Shown: positions 55,558-64,000 of the stretch, one piece after another
Numbering within the stretch: the stretch's first letter is position 1
How the letters are laid out: the number at the start of each line of letters is the position of its first letter
Source: Pseudomonas sp. JM0905a
GTDB lineage: Bacteria > Pseudomonadota > Gammaproteobacteria > Pseudomonadales > Pseudomonadaceae
Length of the DNA: 64,000 nt
Assembly: GCF_014700075.1 (NCBI RefSeq)
Contig: NZ_JACXBU010000003.1
Location: 372,001-436,000, forward strand
Reading direction: 5' to 3'
Made by a program: the position numbers and the translations under genes
Notes under the pieces: generated by a model
Told to the model about the DNA's origin: nothing
What the model saw: the letters and a program-made list of their open reading frames with translations, nothing else
Database searches by the model: none

Positions 55558-56871
55558 ATGCGCACCCCCTACTGGTTCCCGCAGAGCTTCTTCTCCCGCA
55601 CCCTGTGGCTGGTGCTCATCGTCGTCCTGTTCTCCAAGGCGCTGACCCTGGTCTACCTGATGATGAACGAGGACGTGCTGGTGGACCGCCAGTACAGCCA
55701 CGGTGCCGCGCTGACCCTGCGCGCCTACTGGGCGGCGAGTGAAGAAGAGCGTCACGACCTGGCCAAGGCTGCCGGGCTCAAGCGGGTCACCCGCGATGCC
55801 GTGCCCGCCAGCGAACAGCACTGGCCCTACAGCGAAATCTTCCAGCGCCAGATGCAGGCCGAGCTAGGCCCCGGCACCGAAGTGCGTCTGCGCGCCCAGA
55901 GCCCGCCGGCGCTCTGGGTTCACGCCCCGGAGCTGGGCCCGGACTGGGTGCGTATCCCGCTTTATCCACACCCCCTGCGTGGCCAGCGTATCTGGAGCGT
56001 GCTCGGCTGGTTCCTCGGCATCGGCCTGCTCTCCACCGCCGCCGCCTGGATCTTCGTGCGCCAGCTCAACGCCCCGCTCAAGCGCCTGGTCTTCGCCGCC
56101 CGCCAGGTCGGCCAGGGCCGCAGCGTGCGCCTGCCGGTAAGCGACACACCGAGCGAGATGGCCGAGGTGTACCGCGCTTTCAATCAGATGGCCGAGGACG
56201 TCGAGCGCGGCGCCCGCGAGCGCGAGCTGATGCTGGCCGGCGTCTCCCATGACCTGCGCACGCCGTTGACGCGCCTGCGCCTGTCCCTGGAATTGATGTG
56301 CAACGACTCCGAACTGACCGAAGACATGGTCCGCGACATCGAGGACATGGACGCCATCCTCGACCAGTTCCTCGCCTTCATCCGTGATGGCCGCGACGAG
56401 CGGGTGGAAGAGCTGGACCTGGGCGAACTGGTGCGCGAAGTGGTTGCGCCCTACAACCAGAAGGACGAACAGGTGCGCCTGTGCCTGGAGCCGCTGCCGC
56501 CGTTCCCGTTGCGGCGGGTATCGATCAAGCGCCTTTTGGCGAACCTGATCGAGAACGCGCTGCGATATGGCGGCAACGGTGTCGAGGTGGCGGCCTTCCT
56601 CGCGGGCGACAACGCCGCGCCCTACGTGGTTCTGAGCGTGCTCGACCGCGGCCAGGGCATCGATCCGTCGGAGCTGCAGGACATCTTCAACCCCTTCATC
56701 CGTGGTGACCGCGCCCGTGGCGGCAAGGGCACCGGCCTGGGGCTGGCCATCGTGAAACGCATCGCCGCGCAGCACGGTGGCAGCGTCGAGTTGCGCAATC
56801 GCTCCGGTGGGGGCCTGGAAGCCCGCGTCTGCCTGCCATTGGGATTGTTGCTTCCCCGCGACGCTGTGTAG
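55558..56871 (+). CDS. amgS: EnvZ-like sensor histidine kinase AmgS
   Basis: 437 residues. Transmembrane helices near 16-36 and about 150-172 bracket a periplasmic sensor region; HAMP linker (RQLNAPLKRLVFAARQVGQG), phospho-acceptor His231 in GVSHDLRTPLTRLRLSLE, then N box NLIENALRYGG, G1 DRGQGIDP and G2 GKGTGLGLAIVK. Start ATG 55558 has an adjoining CAGGG; a longer start at 55501 would overlap the end of amgR by 14 bases. Paired with AmgR. Confidence 0.95.
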   Translation: MRTPYWFPQSFFSRTLWLVLIVVLFSKALTLVYLMMNEDVLVDRQYSHGAALTLRAYWAASEEERHDLAKAAGLKRVTRDAVPASEQHWPYSEIFQRQMQAELGPGTEVRLRAQSPPALWVHAPELGPDWVRIPLYPHPLRGQRIWSVLGWFLGIGLLSTAAAWIFVRQLNAPLKRLVFAARQVGQGRSVRLPVSDTPSEMAEVYRAFNQMAEDVERGARERELMLAGVSHDLRTPLTRLRLSLELMCNDSELTEDMVRDIEDMDAILDQFLAFIRDGRDERVEELDLGELVREVVAPYNQKDEQVRLCLEPLPPFPLRRVSIKRLLANLIENALRYGGNGVEVAAFLAGDNAAPYVVLSVLDRGQGIDPSELQDIFNPFIRGDRARGGKGTGLGLAIVKRIAAQHGGSVELRNRSGGGLEARVCLPLGLLLPRDAV

Positions 56872-56883
56872 GGATCGAGATAA

Positions 56884-56906
56884 CGCGCCGGACATCGTCC
56901 GGCGCG
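56884..56906 (+). terminator. Terminator of amgRS
   Basis: CGCGCCGGAC pairs perfectly with GTCCGGCGCG (loop ATC), followed by CTTT, 12 bases after the amgS stop. Confidence 0.8.
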
Positions 56907-57077
56907 CTTTCGTCCAGAGCGGGATTGCCCCGGCGCATCATTCGGGTTCCCTTTCCGCGACTCCTTTGGTCACTGATTCGGACCTGCCATCGGCAGTGCT
57001 GTTACGACGCCAGTCGTTCGGCGTACGCTAGCCCGGCGCTGGGCTATCCTCAGCTTGCGCACCGACATGAGGTCAGT

Positions 57078-60000
57078 ATGCCAGCTGCTTCTTTCCGACT
57101 ACCCCAATGGACCTGGTGGTTGCCTCTGCCGCTGCTGCATCTGGCCACTTGGGTTTCCCTTGGTACCCAGGCTTCCAGTGGACTGGCCGTCTGGTACCTG
57201 CCCTTTGCCCTCGGCCTGGTGTTGTGCCTGTGGTGGGGCGCGCGGGTGCTGCCCGCCATCTATTTCAACGCGCTGCTCAGCGTGCCCCTGTGGGACCTCA
57301 ACTGGTACTGGGCGCCGCTCTACGCCGTGCCGGAAACACTCAGCGTCGCCGTGGGCTGGTGGGCGCTCAAGCGTGCGGGCTGCCACGCTGACTTGCGCGA
57401 CTTCCCCGAATTGCTGCGCTTCATGCTCTATGGCGTGTTGCTGCCGGTGAGCCTGCTGGTCTACGGCGAGCAGGCGGCGCTGATGCTGAGCCATAGCACG
57501 GCACGCGAGAGCTGGGGCAACTCCGCCCTGCTGGTCTGGCCTGGAGCGTGCCTGACCACCCTGGCAGTCAGCCTGCCACTGCTGACCTACCTCACGCCGC
57601 TTTTCAGCCGCCGTGGCTGGGTGCCGGAGCCGGTGGAGGCATTGCCGGAGACCTTGCACCGCCTTCCTCCCTGGCCATTGCTGCTGGTGCTGGCGCTACT
57701 CATTCCCTGGCTGCTGACCGTCGTGCCGCTGATCCTCACCCTGCCGCCCATCGGTTTGATGATGCTCGGATTGGGTCTGGTCTGGGGCTTTCCCGGTGCC
57801 CTCTGCGGCGCCGGCCTTACTGCACTGACCGTGCTCGCCCTGCCGGCGCTGCGCCAGTTCGATGGCGCTGCGCGTCTGGCCGAGCCGCAGTCGGGCGTCG
57901 AACTCTATTTCAGTGTGCTGCTGCTGATGATGTCCGCCCTGCTGGTCGGGCGTAGTCTGAGCGACCTGCGCCTGGCGTTGGCTCGCCGCGACGAGATGCA
58001 GAAGGAACTGGCCATGAGCAATCTGGCGCTGCAGGCCAGCCCCCTGGGGGTGACCATCGTCGACGCGCGCCAGGCCGACCAGCCGCTGATCTACTGCAAC
58101 CCGGCCTTCGAACGGATGAGCGGCTATTCGCGAGACGAGGCCCTGGGCAATCACTGGCGCTTCCTGCTCCATCACGACCGCAACCAGTCCGAGCTGCCGC
58201 GTCTGCAGGATGCGTTGGAGCACGGCGAACAGTGCCAGCTGGTGCTACGCAACTACCGCAAGGACGGCAGTCTGTTCTGGAACGAGATCACCGTGGCGCC
58301 CATGCGCGACGCTCTGGGCATCAGCCACTTCGTCGCCCTGCAGCACGACGTCAGCGGCCGCGAAATGCTCTCCGAAGAACTGGATACCCGCCGCGACGAG
58401 TTGCTGCGCCAGACGCACCTGCTGAACCAGACCGAAGCCATCGCCGATATCGGCAGCTGGGTGCTGGAGATCGCCACCCTGAAGATGGCCTGGAGCGAGG
58501 GCAGCTTCCGCATCTATGAACTGGACCCGAGCGCCGGCGCTCCCAGTCTCGGGCAGATGCTCAGCTACTTCGACCCGGCCAGCCGCTCGCTGCTGGAAGA
58601 CACCCTGGAGCAGTGCCTGCGCAGCGCCGAGCCCTTCGACGTGGAACTGCGCGTCCAGGCCGCTCGCGGTACTCCGCGCTGGCTCCGGATCAAGGGGCTG
58701 GCCGAGCACGATGGCGACCAGGTGATCCGCATCTATGGCGCGATGCTCGACCTGACCAGCCAGAAGCGCGCCGAGCGCCTGCAGCACGAGCGCGACAAGC
58801 ACCTGCACCTGTTCTTCGAGGCGCCGTTGATCGGCATGGCCCTGTGCACTCCTGACCAACGCTGGGAAGAGGTCAACTACAAGCTCTGCAGCATTCTCGG
58901 CCGCTCCCGCGAACAGCTGCGCGGCGTCGACTGGATGAGCATGACGGTGGCCGAGGACCGCGCTGCCGAAGAAGCCCTGCTGGAGGAGGTGCGCAAGGGC
59001 GAACGCGATGGCTATGAGCTCGACAAGCGCTTCATGAAAGGCTCCGGCGGCACTGTGCACGCAAGGGTCAACGTGCGCGGTGTGCGTGACCTGGACGGTC
59101 AGCTCTACGCACTGCTGGCGCTGGTAGAAGACATCAGCGCCCGGCACGAGGCCGAGGCGCGTTACCGGACCCTGGTGGAGCACGCGCCGGAAGCCATCCT
59201 GGTGTTCGATCCGCAGCACGGCATCGTCGAAGCCAACGAGAACGCCGCGCGCCTGTTCGGCATGTCCCGCGAGCTGCTGCACGGCCACATGCCCACCAGC
59301 TTCAGCCCACCGCTGCAGGCCGATGGCCGTTCGTCGCGGGAGCTGGGCAATGCCTATACCCGCGCCGCGCTCAAGGGCGACACGCCCACCTTCGACTGGC
59401 TGATGCGCGATGTGAACGGCCGCGTGCGTCCCTGCGAGGTGCGCCTGGTGCGCCTGCCCGGCGAGGGCCGGCCGCTGATCCGCCTGAGCATCACCGATAT
59501 CTCCGAGCGCCAGCGCTACCAGCGCGAAATCGAGCGCCTGGCCTACAGCGACGAGCTCACCGGCCTGCCCAATCGCCGCCTGCTGCTCGATCGTCTGCAA
59601 CATGCGATGGCCCGTGAGCAGCGCGAGGGCCGCTACGGGGCGTTGCTGTTCATCGACCTGGACCACTTCAAGACGGTCAACGACAGCCTTGGCCACCCAG
59701 TGGGCGATGCCCTGCTGCGGGAGGTCACGGCACGTCTGGCCGGTTGCCTGCGCAACGAAGACACCTTGGCGCGACTTGGCGGCGACGAGTTCGTGGTGCT
59801 GCTGGAAGCCCTGGCCGATAGCCCGGAACAGGCCGGCAAACTGGCTGCGGAAGTGGGCGACAAACTGCTGCAGAGCCTGCACGGCAGCTACATCATCGGC
59901 GAGCACGAACTGGTGGTCAGCGCCAGCATCGGCATCGCCCTGCATCCCTTCATCGAGCAGGTAGCCGCCGACGTCCTCAAGCAGGCCGACACCGCCATGT

Positions 60001-60863
60001 ATCGGGCCAAGCAGTCCGGGCGCAACGCCTTGCATTTCTTCGCGCCGGAAATGCAGGCGGCCATTGACCAGCGCCTTCAACTGCAGAGCGAGCTGCGCCA
60101 GGCCATCGACCGCGGCCAGCTCAGCCTGGAGTTCCAACCGCAACTGGCCCTGGCCGATGGCCGCGTGCTGGGCGCCGAGGCGCTGATGCGCTGGCATCAC
60201 CCCACACGCGGCGAAGTGCCGCCAGCGCAGTTCATCCCGTTGGCCGAAGAAACCGGCCTGATCCTCGAACTCTCGGACTGGATGCTGGAACGCGCCTGCA
60301 CCTGCCTCGCCACCTGGCAGACCGACATGCCGTGGCTGGTGCTGGCCATCAACGTCAGTCCCCGCGAGCTGCGCAAACCCGGCTTCTTCGAGCGCATCGA
60401 AAGCGCCCTCAAGCGCCATGGCGTGCCGCCTGGTCGGCTGGAGCTGGAAATCACCGAAGGCAGCCTGCTCGAAGAGGTGGAGCAGTGCATCTCCGCCATG
60501 CAGGCGCTCAAGTCGCTGGGCGTGCGCTTCGCCATTGACGATTTCGGCACGGGTTATTCATCCCTGGCCTACCTCAAGCGCCTGCCCCTGGACAGGCTGA
60601 AGATCGACCGCAGCTTCGTCGATGGCCTGGCCTTGGACGCGAGCGACCTGGCCCTGGTGGAAACCATCCTGGCCATCGGTCGCAACCTCGGCCTGGAATG
60701 CATCGCCGAAGGCATCGAGAGCGAAGAGCAGCTGTCCATGCTGCGCCAGCGCGGCTGCGAACTGGGCCAGGGCTATTTCTTCAGCCGGCCGCTGGATGAG
60801 GAAGACTTCCGGGGATGGATTCGCGAGCGGGAAGGGCGGCAGGCGGTGGTGCAGAGCCTGTAA
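57078..60863 (+). CDS. Dual MASE1-PAS-GGDEF-EAL cyclic di-GMP enzyme
   Basis: 1261 residues. An N-terminal MASE1-type integral membrane sensor of about eight helices (to about 300), then several PAS/PAC domains (about 318-815), a GGDEF domain with intact GGDEF at 901-905 and an RxxD inhibitory site at 892-895, and an EAL domain starting with EAL at 1034. EAL catalytic features are all present: INVSPREL, ELEITEGS, FAIDDFGTGYSS, LKIDRSF, ECIAEGIESEEQ, LGQGYFFSRP. Both cyclase and phosphodiesterase activities are therefore possible, one probably dominating. ATG 57078 is preferred over upstream open codons. It is preceded by the amgRS terminator and followed by a repeat. Confidence 0.93.
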   Translation: MPAASFRLPQWTWWLPLPLLHLATWVSLGTQASSGLAVWYLPFALGLVLCLWWGARVLPAIYFNALLSVPLWDLNWYWAPLYAVPETLSVAVGWWALKRAGCHADLRDFPELLRFMLYGVLLPVSLLVYGEQAALMLSHSTARESWGNSALLVWPGACLTTLAVSLPLLTYLTPLFSRRGWVPEPVEALPETLHRLPPWPLLLVLALLIPWLLTVVPLILTLPPIGLMMLGLGLVWGFPGALCGAGLTALTVLALPALRQFDGAARLAEPQSGVELYFSVLLLMMSALLVGRSLSDLRLALARRDEMQKELAMSNLALQASPLGVTIVDARQADQPLIYCNPAFERMSGYSRDEALGNHWRFLLHHDRNQSELPRLQDALEHGEQCQLVLRNYRKDGSLFWNEITVAPMRDALGISHFVALQHDVSGREMLSEELDTRRDELLRQTHLLNQTEAIADIGSWVLEIATLKMAWSEGSFRIYELDPSAGAPSLGQMLSYFDPASRSLLEDTLEQCLRSAEPFDVELRVQAARGTPRWLRIKGLAEHDGDQVIRIYGAMLDLTSQKRAERLQHERDKHLHLFFEAPLIGMALCTPDQRWEEVNYKLCSILGRSREQLRGVDWMSMTVAEDRAAEEALLEEVRKGERDGYELDKRFMKGSGGTVHARVNVRGVRDLDGQLYALLALVEDISARHEAEARYRTLVEHAPEAILVFDPQHGIVEANENAARLFGMSRELLHGHMPTSFSPPLQADGRSSRELGNAYTRAALKGDTPTFDWLMRDVNGRVRPCEVRLVRLPGEGRPLIRLSITDISERQRYQREIERLAYSDELTGLPNRRLLLDRLQHAMAREQREGRYGALLFIDLDHFKTVNDSLGHPVGDALLREVTARLAGCLRNEDTLARLGGDEFVVLLEALADSPEQAGKLAAEVGDKLLQSLHGSYIIGEHELVVSASIGIALHPFIEQVAADVLKQADTAMYRAKQSGRNALHFFAPEMQAAIDQRLQLQSELRQAIDRGQLSLEFQPQLALADGRVLGAEALMRWHHPTRGEVPPAQFIPLAEETGLILELSDWMLERACTCLATWQTDMPWLVLAINVSPRELRKPGFFERIESALKRHGVPPGRLELEITEGSLLEEVEQCISAMQALKSLGVRFAIDDFGTGYSSLAYLKRLPLDRLKIDRSFVDGLALDASDLALVETILAIGRNLGLECIAEGIESEEQLSMLRQRGCELGQGYFFSRPLDEEDFRGWIREREGRQAVVQSL

Positions 60864-60881
60864 GGCGAATGAATCTGCCTA

Positions 60882-60979
60882 TGTGGGGGCAATTCATTCG
60901 CGAAGCGGACCGCAGGTCCGCCTGGCTGACTTGCATGGGGCCAGCTTCGCTGGCCATTGCGATTGTAATCGCCCCCACA
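60882..60979. repeat. 98-bp structured intergenic repeat, copy B
   Basis: Begins TGTGGGGGC and ends GCCCCCACA. Its reverse complement aligns along its full length with the element at 43880-43980. Internal stems are GCGGACC/GGTCCGC and GGCCAGC/GCTGGCC. Stem positions differ from copy A but remain paired. It lies between the GGDEF-EAL gene and rimK, ending 11 bases past the rimK stop. Confidence 0.85.
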
Positions 60980-60990
60980 GAGCGGGGCGT

Positions 60991-61896
60991 TTACCCCTTG
61001 CCTTTGGTCCTGGTCGAATTGGGACAGGCGTTCTTTTCCAGGTACTGGATGATGATGCCGGCCACGTCGTGCCCGGTGGTGGTCTCGATGCCTTCCAGGC
61101 CGGGAGAGGAGTTCACCTCCATCACCAGCGGGCCGTGATTGGAGCGCAGGATATCCACCCCCGCCACCGACAGGCCCATGACCTTGGCCGCGCGGATGGC
61201 GGTGGAGCGTTCTTCCGGGGTGATCTTGATCAGGCTGGCGCTGCCGCCGCGATGCAGGTTGGAGCGGAATTCACCTGGCTTGGCCTGGCGCTTCATCGCC
61301 GCGATCACCTTGTCGCCCACCACGAAGCAGCGGATATCGGCACCGCCGGCCTCGCGAATGTATTCCTGCACCATGATGTTCTGCTTCAGGCCCATGAAGG
61401 CCTCGATCACCGATTCGGCCGCCTTCTCGGTTTCGCACAGCACCACGCCTATGCCCTGGGTGCCTTCCAGCACCTTGATCACCAGCGGCGCGCCGTTGAC
61501 CATGCGGATCAGGTCGGGGATGTCGTCGGGGGAGTGGGCGAAGCCGGTCACCGGCAGGCCGATGCCCTTGCGAGAAAGCAGTTGCAGCGAACGCAATTTG
61601 TCCCGCGAACGGGTGATGGCCACGGATTCGTTGAGCGGGAATACCCCCATCATCTCGAACTGGCGCAACACGGCGCAGCCATAGAAGGTGACCGAGGCGC
61701 CGATCCGCGGGATTACCGCGTCGAAACCCTCCAGCGGCTGGCCGCGGTAGTGGATCTGCGGCTTGTGGCTGGCGATGTTCATATAGGCGCGCAGGGTGTC
61801 GATGACCACCATCTCATGGCCGCGCTGCTGGCCGGCCTCGACGAGGCGGCGAGTCGAATACAGGCGCGGATTGCGCGATAACACGGCGATTTTCAT
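60991..61896 (-). CDS. rimK: Ribosomal protein S6 glutamate ligase RimK
   Basis: 301 residues. ATP-grasp ligase that adds glutamates to the S6 C-terminus. Motifs: [51 protein letters not shown], metal-binding [14 protein letters not shown]. Its start overlaps the stop of the upstream rimB by four bases (ATGA). In pseudomonads RimABK alters the ribosome and proteome in response to cyclic di-GMP, which fits the adjacent dual GGDEF-EAL gene, although that link is inferred here. Confidence 0.96.
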   Translation of the reverse strand: MKIAVLSRNPRLYSTRRLVEAGQQRGHEMVVIDTLRAYMNIASHKPQIHYRGQPLEGFDAVIPRIGASVTFYGCAVLRQFEMMGVFPLNESVAITRSRDKLRSLQLLSRKGIGLPVTGFAHSPDDIPDLIRMVNGAPLVIKVLEGTQGIGVVLCETEKAAESVIEAFMGLKQNIMVQEYIREAGGADIRCFVVGDKVIAAMKRQAKPGEFRSNLHRGGSASLIKITPEERSTAIRAAKVMGLSVAGVDILRSNHGPLVMEVNSSPGLEGIETTTGHDVAGIIIQYLEKNACPNSTRTKGKG

Positions 61897-62357
61897 TGGG
61901 CACCCGGAAGGGAAAGTGTCGGTTTTTCCTGAACGTAGGTGAGTGCCGGGTTGACCACCAGTTGCGCCTGGACCAGGGCCTTGGAGCCCAGCAGAACGCG
62001 GTAACGCATGGTCTTGCGGCAGGCCAGGGTGAACTCGATAGGCCAGGTCCGGTCACCCAGCGCGAGCAGGGTGCGAATGACATAACGGGTCTGTGCCTGG
62101 CCGTTGGAGCTTTTTATGGTCTTCACCGAAACCACTTGCGCTTCGCAACGATGTCGCCGCTGCACCAGGGTGCCGAGGTGCGCGGTGAATCGAACCCACT
62201 GCTTGCCTTTCTTTTCAAAGGGGACGATGTCGCTGGCGTGCAGGGTGGAGGTGCTGGCACCGGTATCGATCTTCGCACGCAGGCCGACCATGCCGAGTTC
62301 TGGCAGGGCGATCCATTCGCGGAGTCCGATCACGGAGAGATGGTCGAAAGTCTTCAA
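61893..62357 (-). CDS. rimB: RimB: retropepsin-like putative ATP-dependent zinc protease
   Basis: 154 residues. The aspartic-protease-like motif [13 protein letters not shown] is at residues 29-41, with [11 protein letters not shown] and [13 protein letters not shown] following. This small family trims or counteracts glutamates added by RimK. Start TTG 62357 is chosen: the homology begins at residue 2 ([14 protein letters not shown]) and GGAAAG lies a short distance upstream; no in-frame ATG or GTG is better placed. Four-base overlap with rimK. Confidence 0.88.
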   Translation of the reverse strand: MKTFDHLSVIGLREWIALPELGMVGLRAKIDTGASTSTLHASDIVPFEKKGKQWVRFTAHLGTLVQRRHRCEAQVVSVKTIKSSNGQAQTRYVIRTLLALGDRTWPIEFTLACRKTMRYRVLLGSKALVQAQLVVNPALTYVQEKPTLSLPGAQ

Positions 62358-62477
62358 TGCAGGCTTTCCGGTAAAGTTGGCGCATTCTAGTGGGCCGATG
62401 TGACAACTGCATCTGGCCCTGGCTGAGCTTAGACCGGGCTGGCGAATGGGGCAGCCCGTGCAGGATGGAAACGAGTC

Positions 62478-62888
62478 ATGCGTGCGAAAGAGAAAGACGA
62501 CAAAGACGACGACAAGGTTCGCCTCGACAAGTGGCTGTGGGCCGCGCGCTTCTACAAGACTCGCGCCCTGGCCAAGGAAGCCATCGAGGGAGGCAAGGTC
62601 CACCATCACGGCGAGCGCTGCAAGCCGTCCAAGGAGCCTCGGGTCGGGGACGAATATGTGATTCGCACCGGTTTTGATGAGCGCACTGTCGTCGTCCGCG
62701 CACTGGCGGTGGTCCGTCGTGGTGCCCCCGAGGCGCAGACCCTCTACGAGGAAACTGCCGAGAGCCTGGCCAGGCGCGAAGAGGCCGCCGCCATGCGCAA
62801 GGCCGGCGCCCTGGGTATCCAGACCGATGGCCGGCCGACCAAGAAACAGCGCCGGCAGATTCATTTCCTGCGCGGCGGCCACGAATAG
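62478..62888 (+). CDS. hslR: Ribosome-associated heat shock protein Hsp15
   Basis: 136 residues. S4 RNA-binding domain near the start (VRLDKWLWAARFYKTRALAKEAIEGGKV), basic C-terminal tail (GRPTKKQRRQIHFLRGG). Binds stalled 50S subunits with nascent tRNA-peptide. hslR is followed by hslO 153 bases away, as in many gammaproteobacteria. Confidence 0.95.
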   Translation: MRAKEKDDKDDDKVRLDKWLWAARFYKTRALAKEAIEGGKVHHHGERCKPSKEPRVGDEYVIRTGFDERTVVVRALAVVRRGAPEAQTLYEETAESLARREEAAAMRKAGALGIQTDGRPTKKQRRQIHFLRGGHE

Positions 62889-63041
62889 GGTCACAGTGAA
62901 GACTGGCCTCTGCCGCCGGGTTTTCGATCGATAGAAAACGCCCGCATCGGTGATAGACAACCGGCCCTTGGTCAGCCGGCGGATTTGCGCATAAAATCGC
63001 CAGCCTTTCGGCCAAATTGGCCCAAATGCAGCGAGTCCGGC

Positions 63042-63929
63042 ATGACCGATTTCACCCAACGTTTTCTGTTCGACGACACCGATGTGCGCGGCGAACTGGT
63101 CTCCCTTGGCGAGAGCTACGCCCACGTCCTGGCCAAGCATCCCTACCCGGAACCGGTTGCCCAACTGCTCGGTGAGATGCTCGCCGCCGCTTCCCTGCTG
63201 GTCGGCACCCTGAAGTTCGACGGCCTGCTGGTGTTGCAGGCGCGCTCCTCCGGCGCAGTTCCACTGCTGATGGTGGAATGCTCCAGCGACCGCGAAGTGC
63301 GTGGCATCGCCCGTTACCACGCGAGCCAGGTCACGCCCGCCGCCGGCCTGCGCGAACTGATGCCCGAAGGTTCGCTCACCCTGACCGTGGACCCGAAGCA
63401 GGGTCAGCGCTATCAGGGCATCGTCGCCCTCGAAGGCGCGACCCTGGCCGAGTGCCTGTCCAGCTACTTCGACAATTCCCAGCAGTTGCCCACCCGCTTC
63501 TGGCTCAACGCCGATGGCCGCAATGCCCGTGGCATGCTGCTCCAGGCCCTGCCGGCGGACCGCCTCAAGGACCTTGAGGCCCGCGAGGCCAACTGGCAGC
63601 ACCTGACCACGCTGGCCGACACCCTGACCGCCGAGGAGCTTCTCGGCCTGGACAACGAAACCGTGCTGCACCGCCTCTATCATGAAGAAGCGGTACGCCT
63701 GTTCGATCCACAGGTCATCCATTTCCGCTGCAGCTGCTCGCGTCAGCGTTCGGCCAACGCGCTGGTCAGCCTGGGCAAGGATGATGCTGAAGCCCTGCTG
63801 CTGGAAAGCGGCGGCACAGTGGTGATCGATTGCCAGTTCTGCAATCAGCGCTACTCGTTCGACGCGGCGGATATCGCCCAGTTGTTCGCCGGCGGCGGCA
63901 GCGCCGCACCGTCGGAAACGCGCCACTGA
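63042..63929 (+). CDS. hslO: Redox-regulated chaperone Hsp33
   Basis: 295 residues. Redox-activated holdase. The C-terminal zinc/redox cysteines are at 230, 232 (CSC) and 264, 267 (CQFC), close to the positions in Escherichia coli Hsp33. N-terminal dimer domain features [20 protein letters not shown] 63042 matches the family start; the frame is open 19 codons earlier but those precede the natural start. The 71 bases to the window end show no gene. Confidence 0.97.
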   Translation: MTDFTQRFLFDDTDVRGELVSLGESYAHVLAKHPYPEPVAQLLGEMLAAASLLVGTLKFDGLLVLQARSSGAVPLLMVECSSDREVRGIARYHASQVTPAAGLRELMPEGSLTLTVDPKQGQRYQGIVALEGATLAECLSSYFDNSQQLPTRFWLNADGRNARGMLLQALPADRLKDLEAREANWQHLTTLADTLTAEELLGLDNETVLHRLYHEEAVRLFDPQVIHFRCSCSRQRSANALVSLGKDDAEALLLESGGTVVIDCQFCNQRYSFDAADIAQLFAGGGSAAPSETRH

Positions 63930-64000
63930 ACATGTAGTGTGCCCATCGGGTCGCTGCGTGACCGGGGTGCGATTATCGGTCAGGAATATGCCCGACTGAC

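Noticed and set aside
61893-63926. 677-codon open frame on the minus strand spanning rimB, hslR and hslO
   Set aside because: Only the last 154 codons (RimB) have family sequence; the rest is antisense to clear hslR and hslO genes and has GC-driven open frame composition.

Overview
The window is a GC-rich gammaproteobacterial chromosome segment. Gene content and order point to Pseudomonas sensu lato, in the broad P. aeruginosa / P. citronellolis / P. resinovorans neighbourhood. The core blocks follow the P. aeruginosa PAO1 order as I remember it: ubiI-ubiH-pepP-UPF0149-TIGR02449-zapA-6S RNA-5-FCL; an iron ABC transporter followed by gcvT-gcvH-gcvP; argE-argA; gshA-thioesterase-tex-amgRS; rimBK-hslR-hslO. 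No tRNA, rRNA, CRISPR array, prophage or insertion sequence was recognised. One structural RNA, 6S RNA, is clear.

Layout. 1-5.9 kb: the end of a polyamine-type ABC importer, its binding protein, an amidase, and malonyl-CoA decarboxylase plus malonyl-CoA synthetase. Together they suggest uptake of a malonate amide, hydrolysis to malonate, activation and decarboxylation to acetyl-CoA. 6-10 kb: a quinone oxidoreductase, an orphan FliL-like protein, a CHASE/PAS/GGDEF diguanylate cyclase and an EVE-domain protein. 10.1-16.3 kb: a small membrane protein, 5-FCL, 6S RNA, zapA, a zapB-like gene, and UPF0149-pepP-ubiH-ubiI. 16.3-17.8 kb: an AT-rich patch with an orphan fimbrial tip-adhesin-like gene. 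17.9-25.3 kb: Fe(III) importer genes and the glycine cleavage system.

25.3-36.2 kb is an accessory hydroxycinnamate (ferulate/coumarate) catabolic island: OprD porin, aromatic-acid MFS transporter, hydroxycinnamoyl-CoA hydratase-lyase, vanillin dehydrogenase, feruloyl-CoA synthetase, thiolase, acyl-CoA dehydrogenase and a MarR regulator. The three control regions share ATTAGTTAA; two carry a full GTTA-N7-TAAC palindrome and the third a degenerate one, a likely FerR regulon. 36.3-41 kb: a DUF2388 protein, a membrane-anchored octaheme cytochrome c fused to a HEAT/TPR region, a lipoprotein, and NfeD with an SPFH protein. 41-46 kb: an orphan GspE-type ATPase, an ACT-like small protein divergent from an Lrp regulator, DUF502, and a CYTH-CHAD protein.

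46-64 kb: arginine biosynthesis (argE, argA); an inserted cyclase/AhpD-like pair; glutathione synthesis (gshA); thioesterase; tex; the AmgRS envelope-stress two-component system; a 1261-residue MASE1-PAS-GGDEF-EAL protein; and rimB/rimK, hslR and hslO. Two copies of a roughly 100-bp structured repeat lie in opposite orientation at 43.9 and 60.9 kb. One of them supplies the stop codon of the DUF502 gene. Most genes are ordinary core genes. The parts most worth a second look are the FerR operators, the malonamide-to-acetyl-CoA cluster, the octaheme-TPR protein, the AT-rich adhesin patch and the repeat pair.
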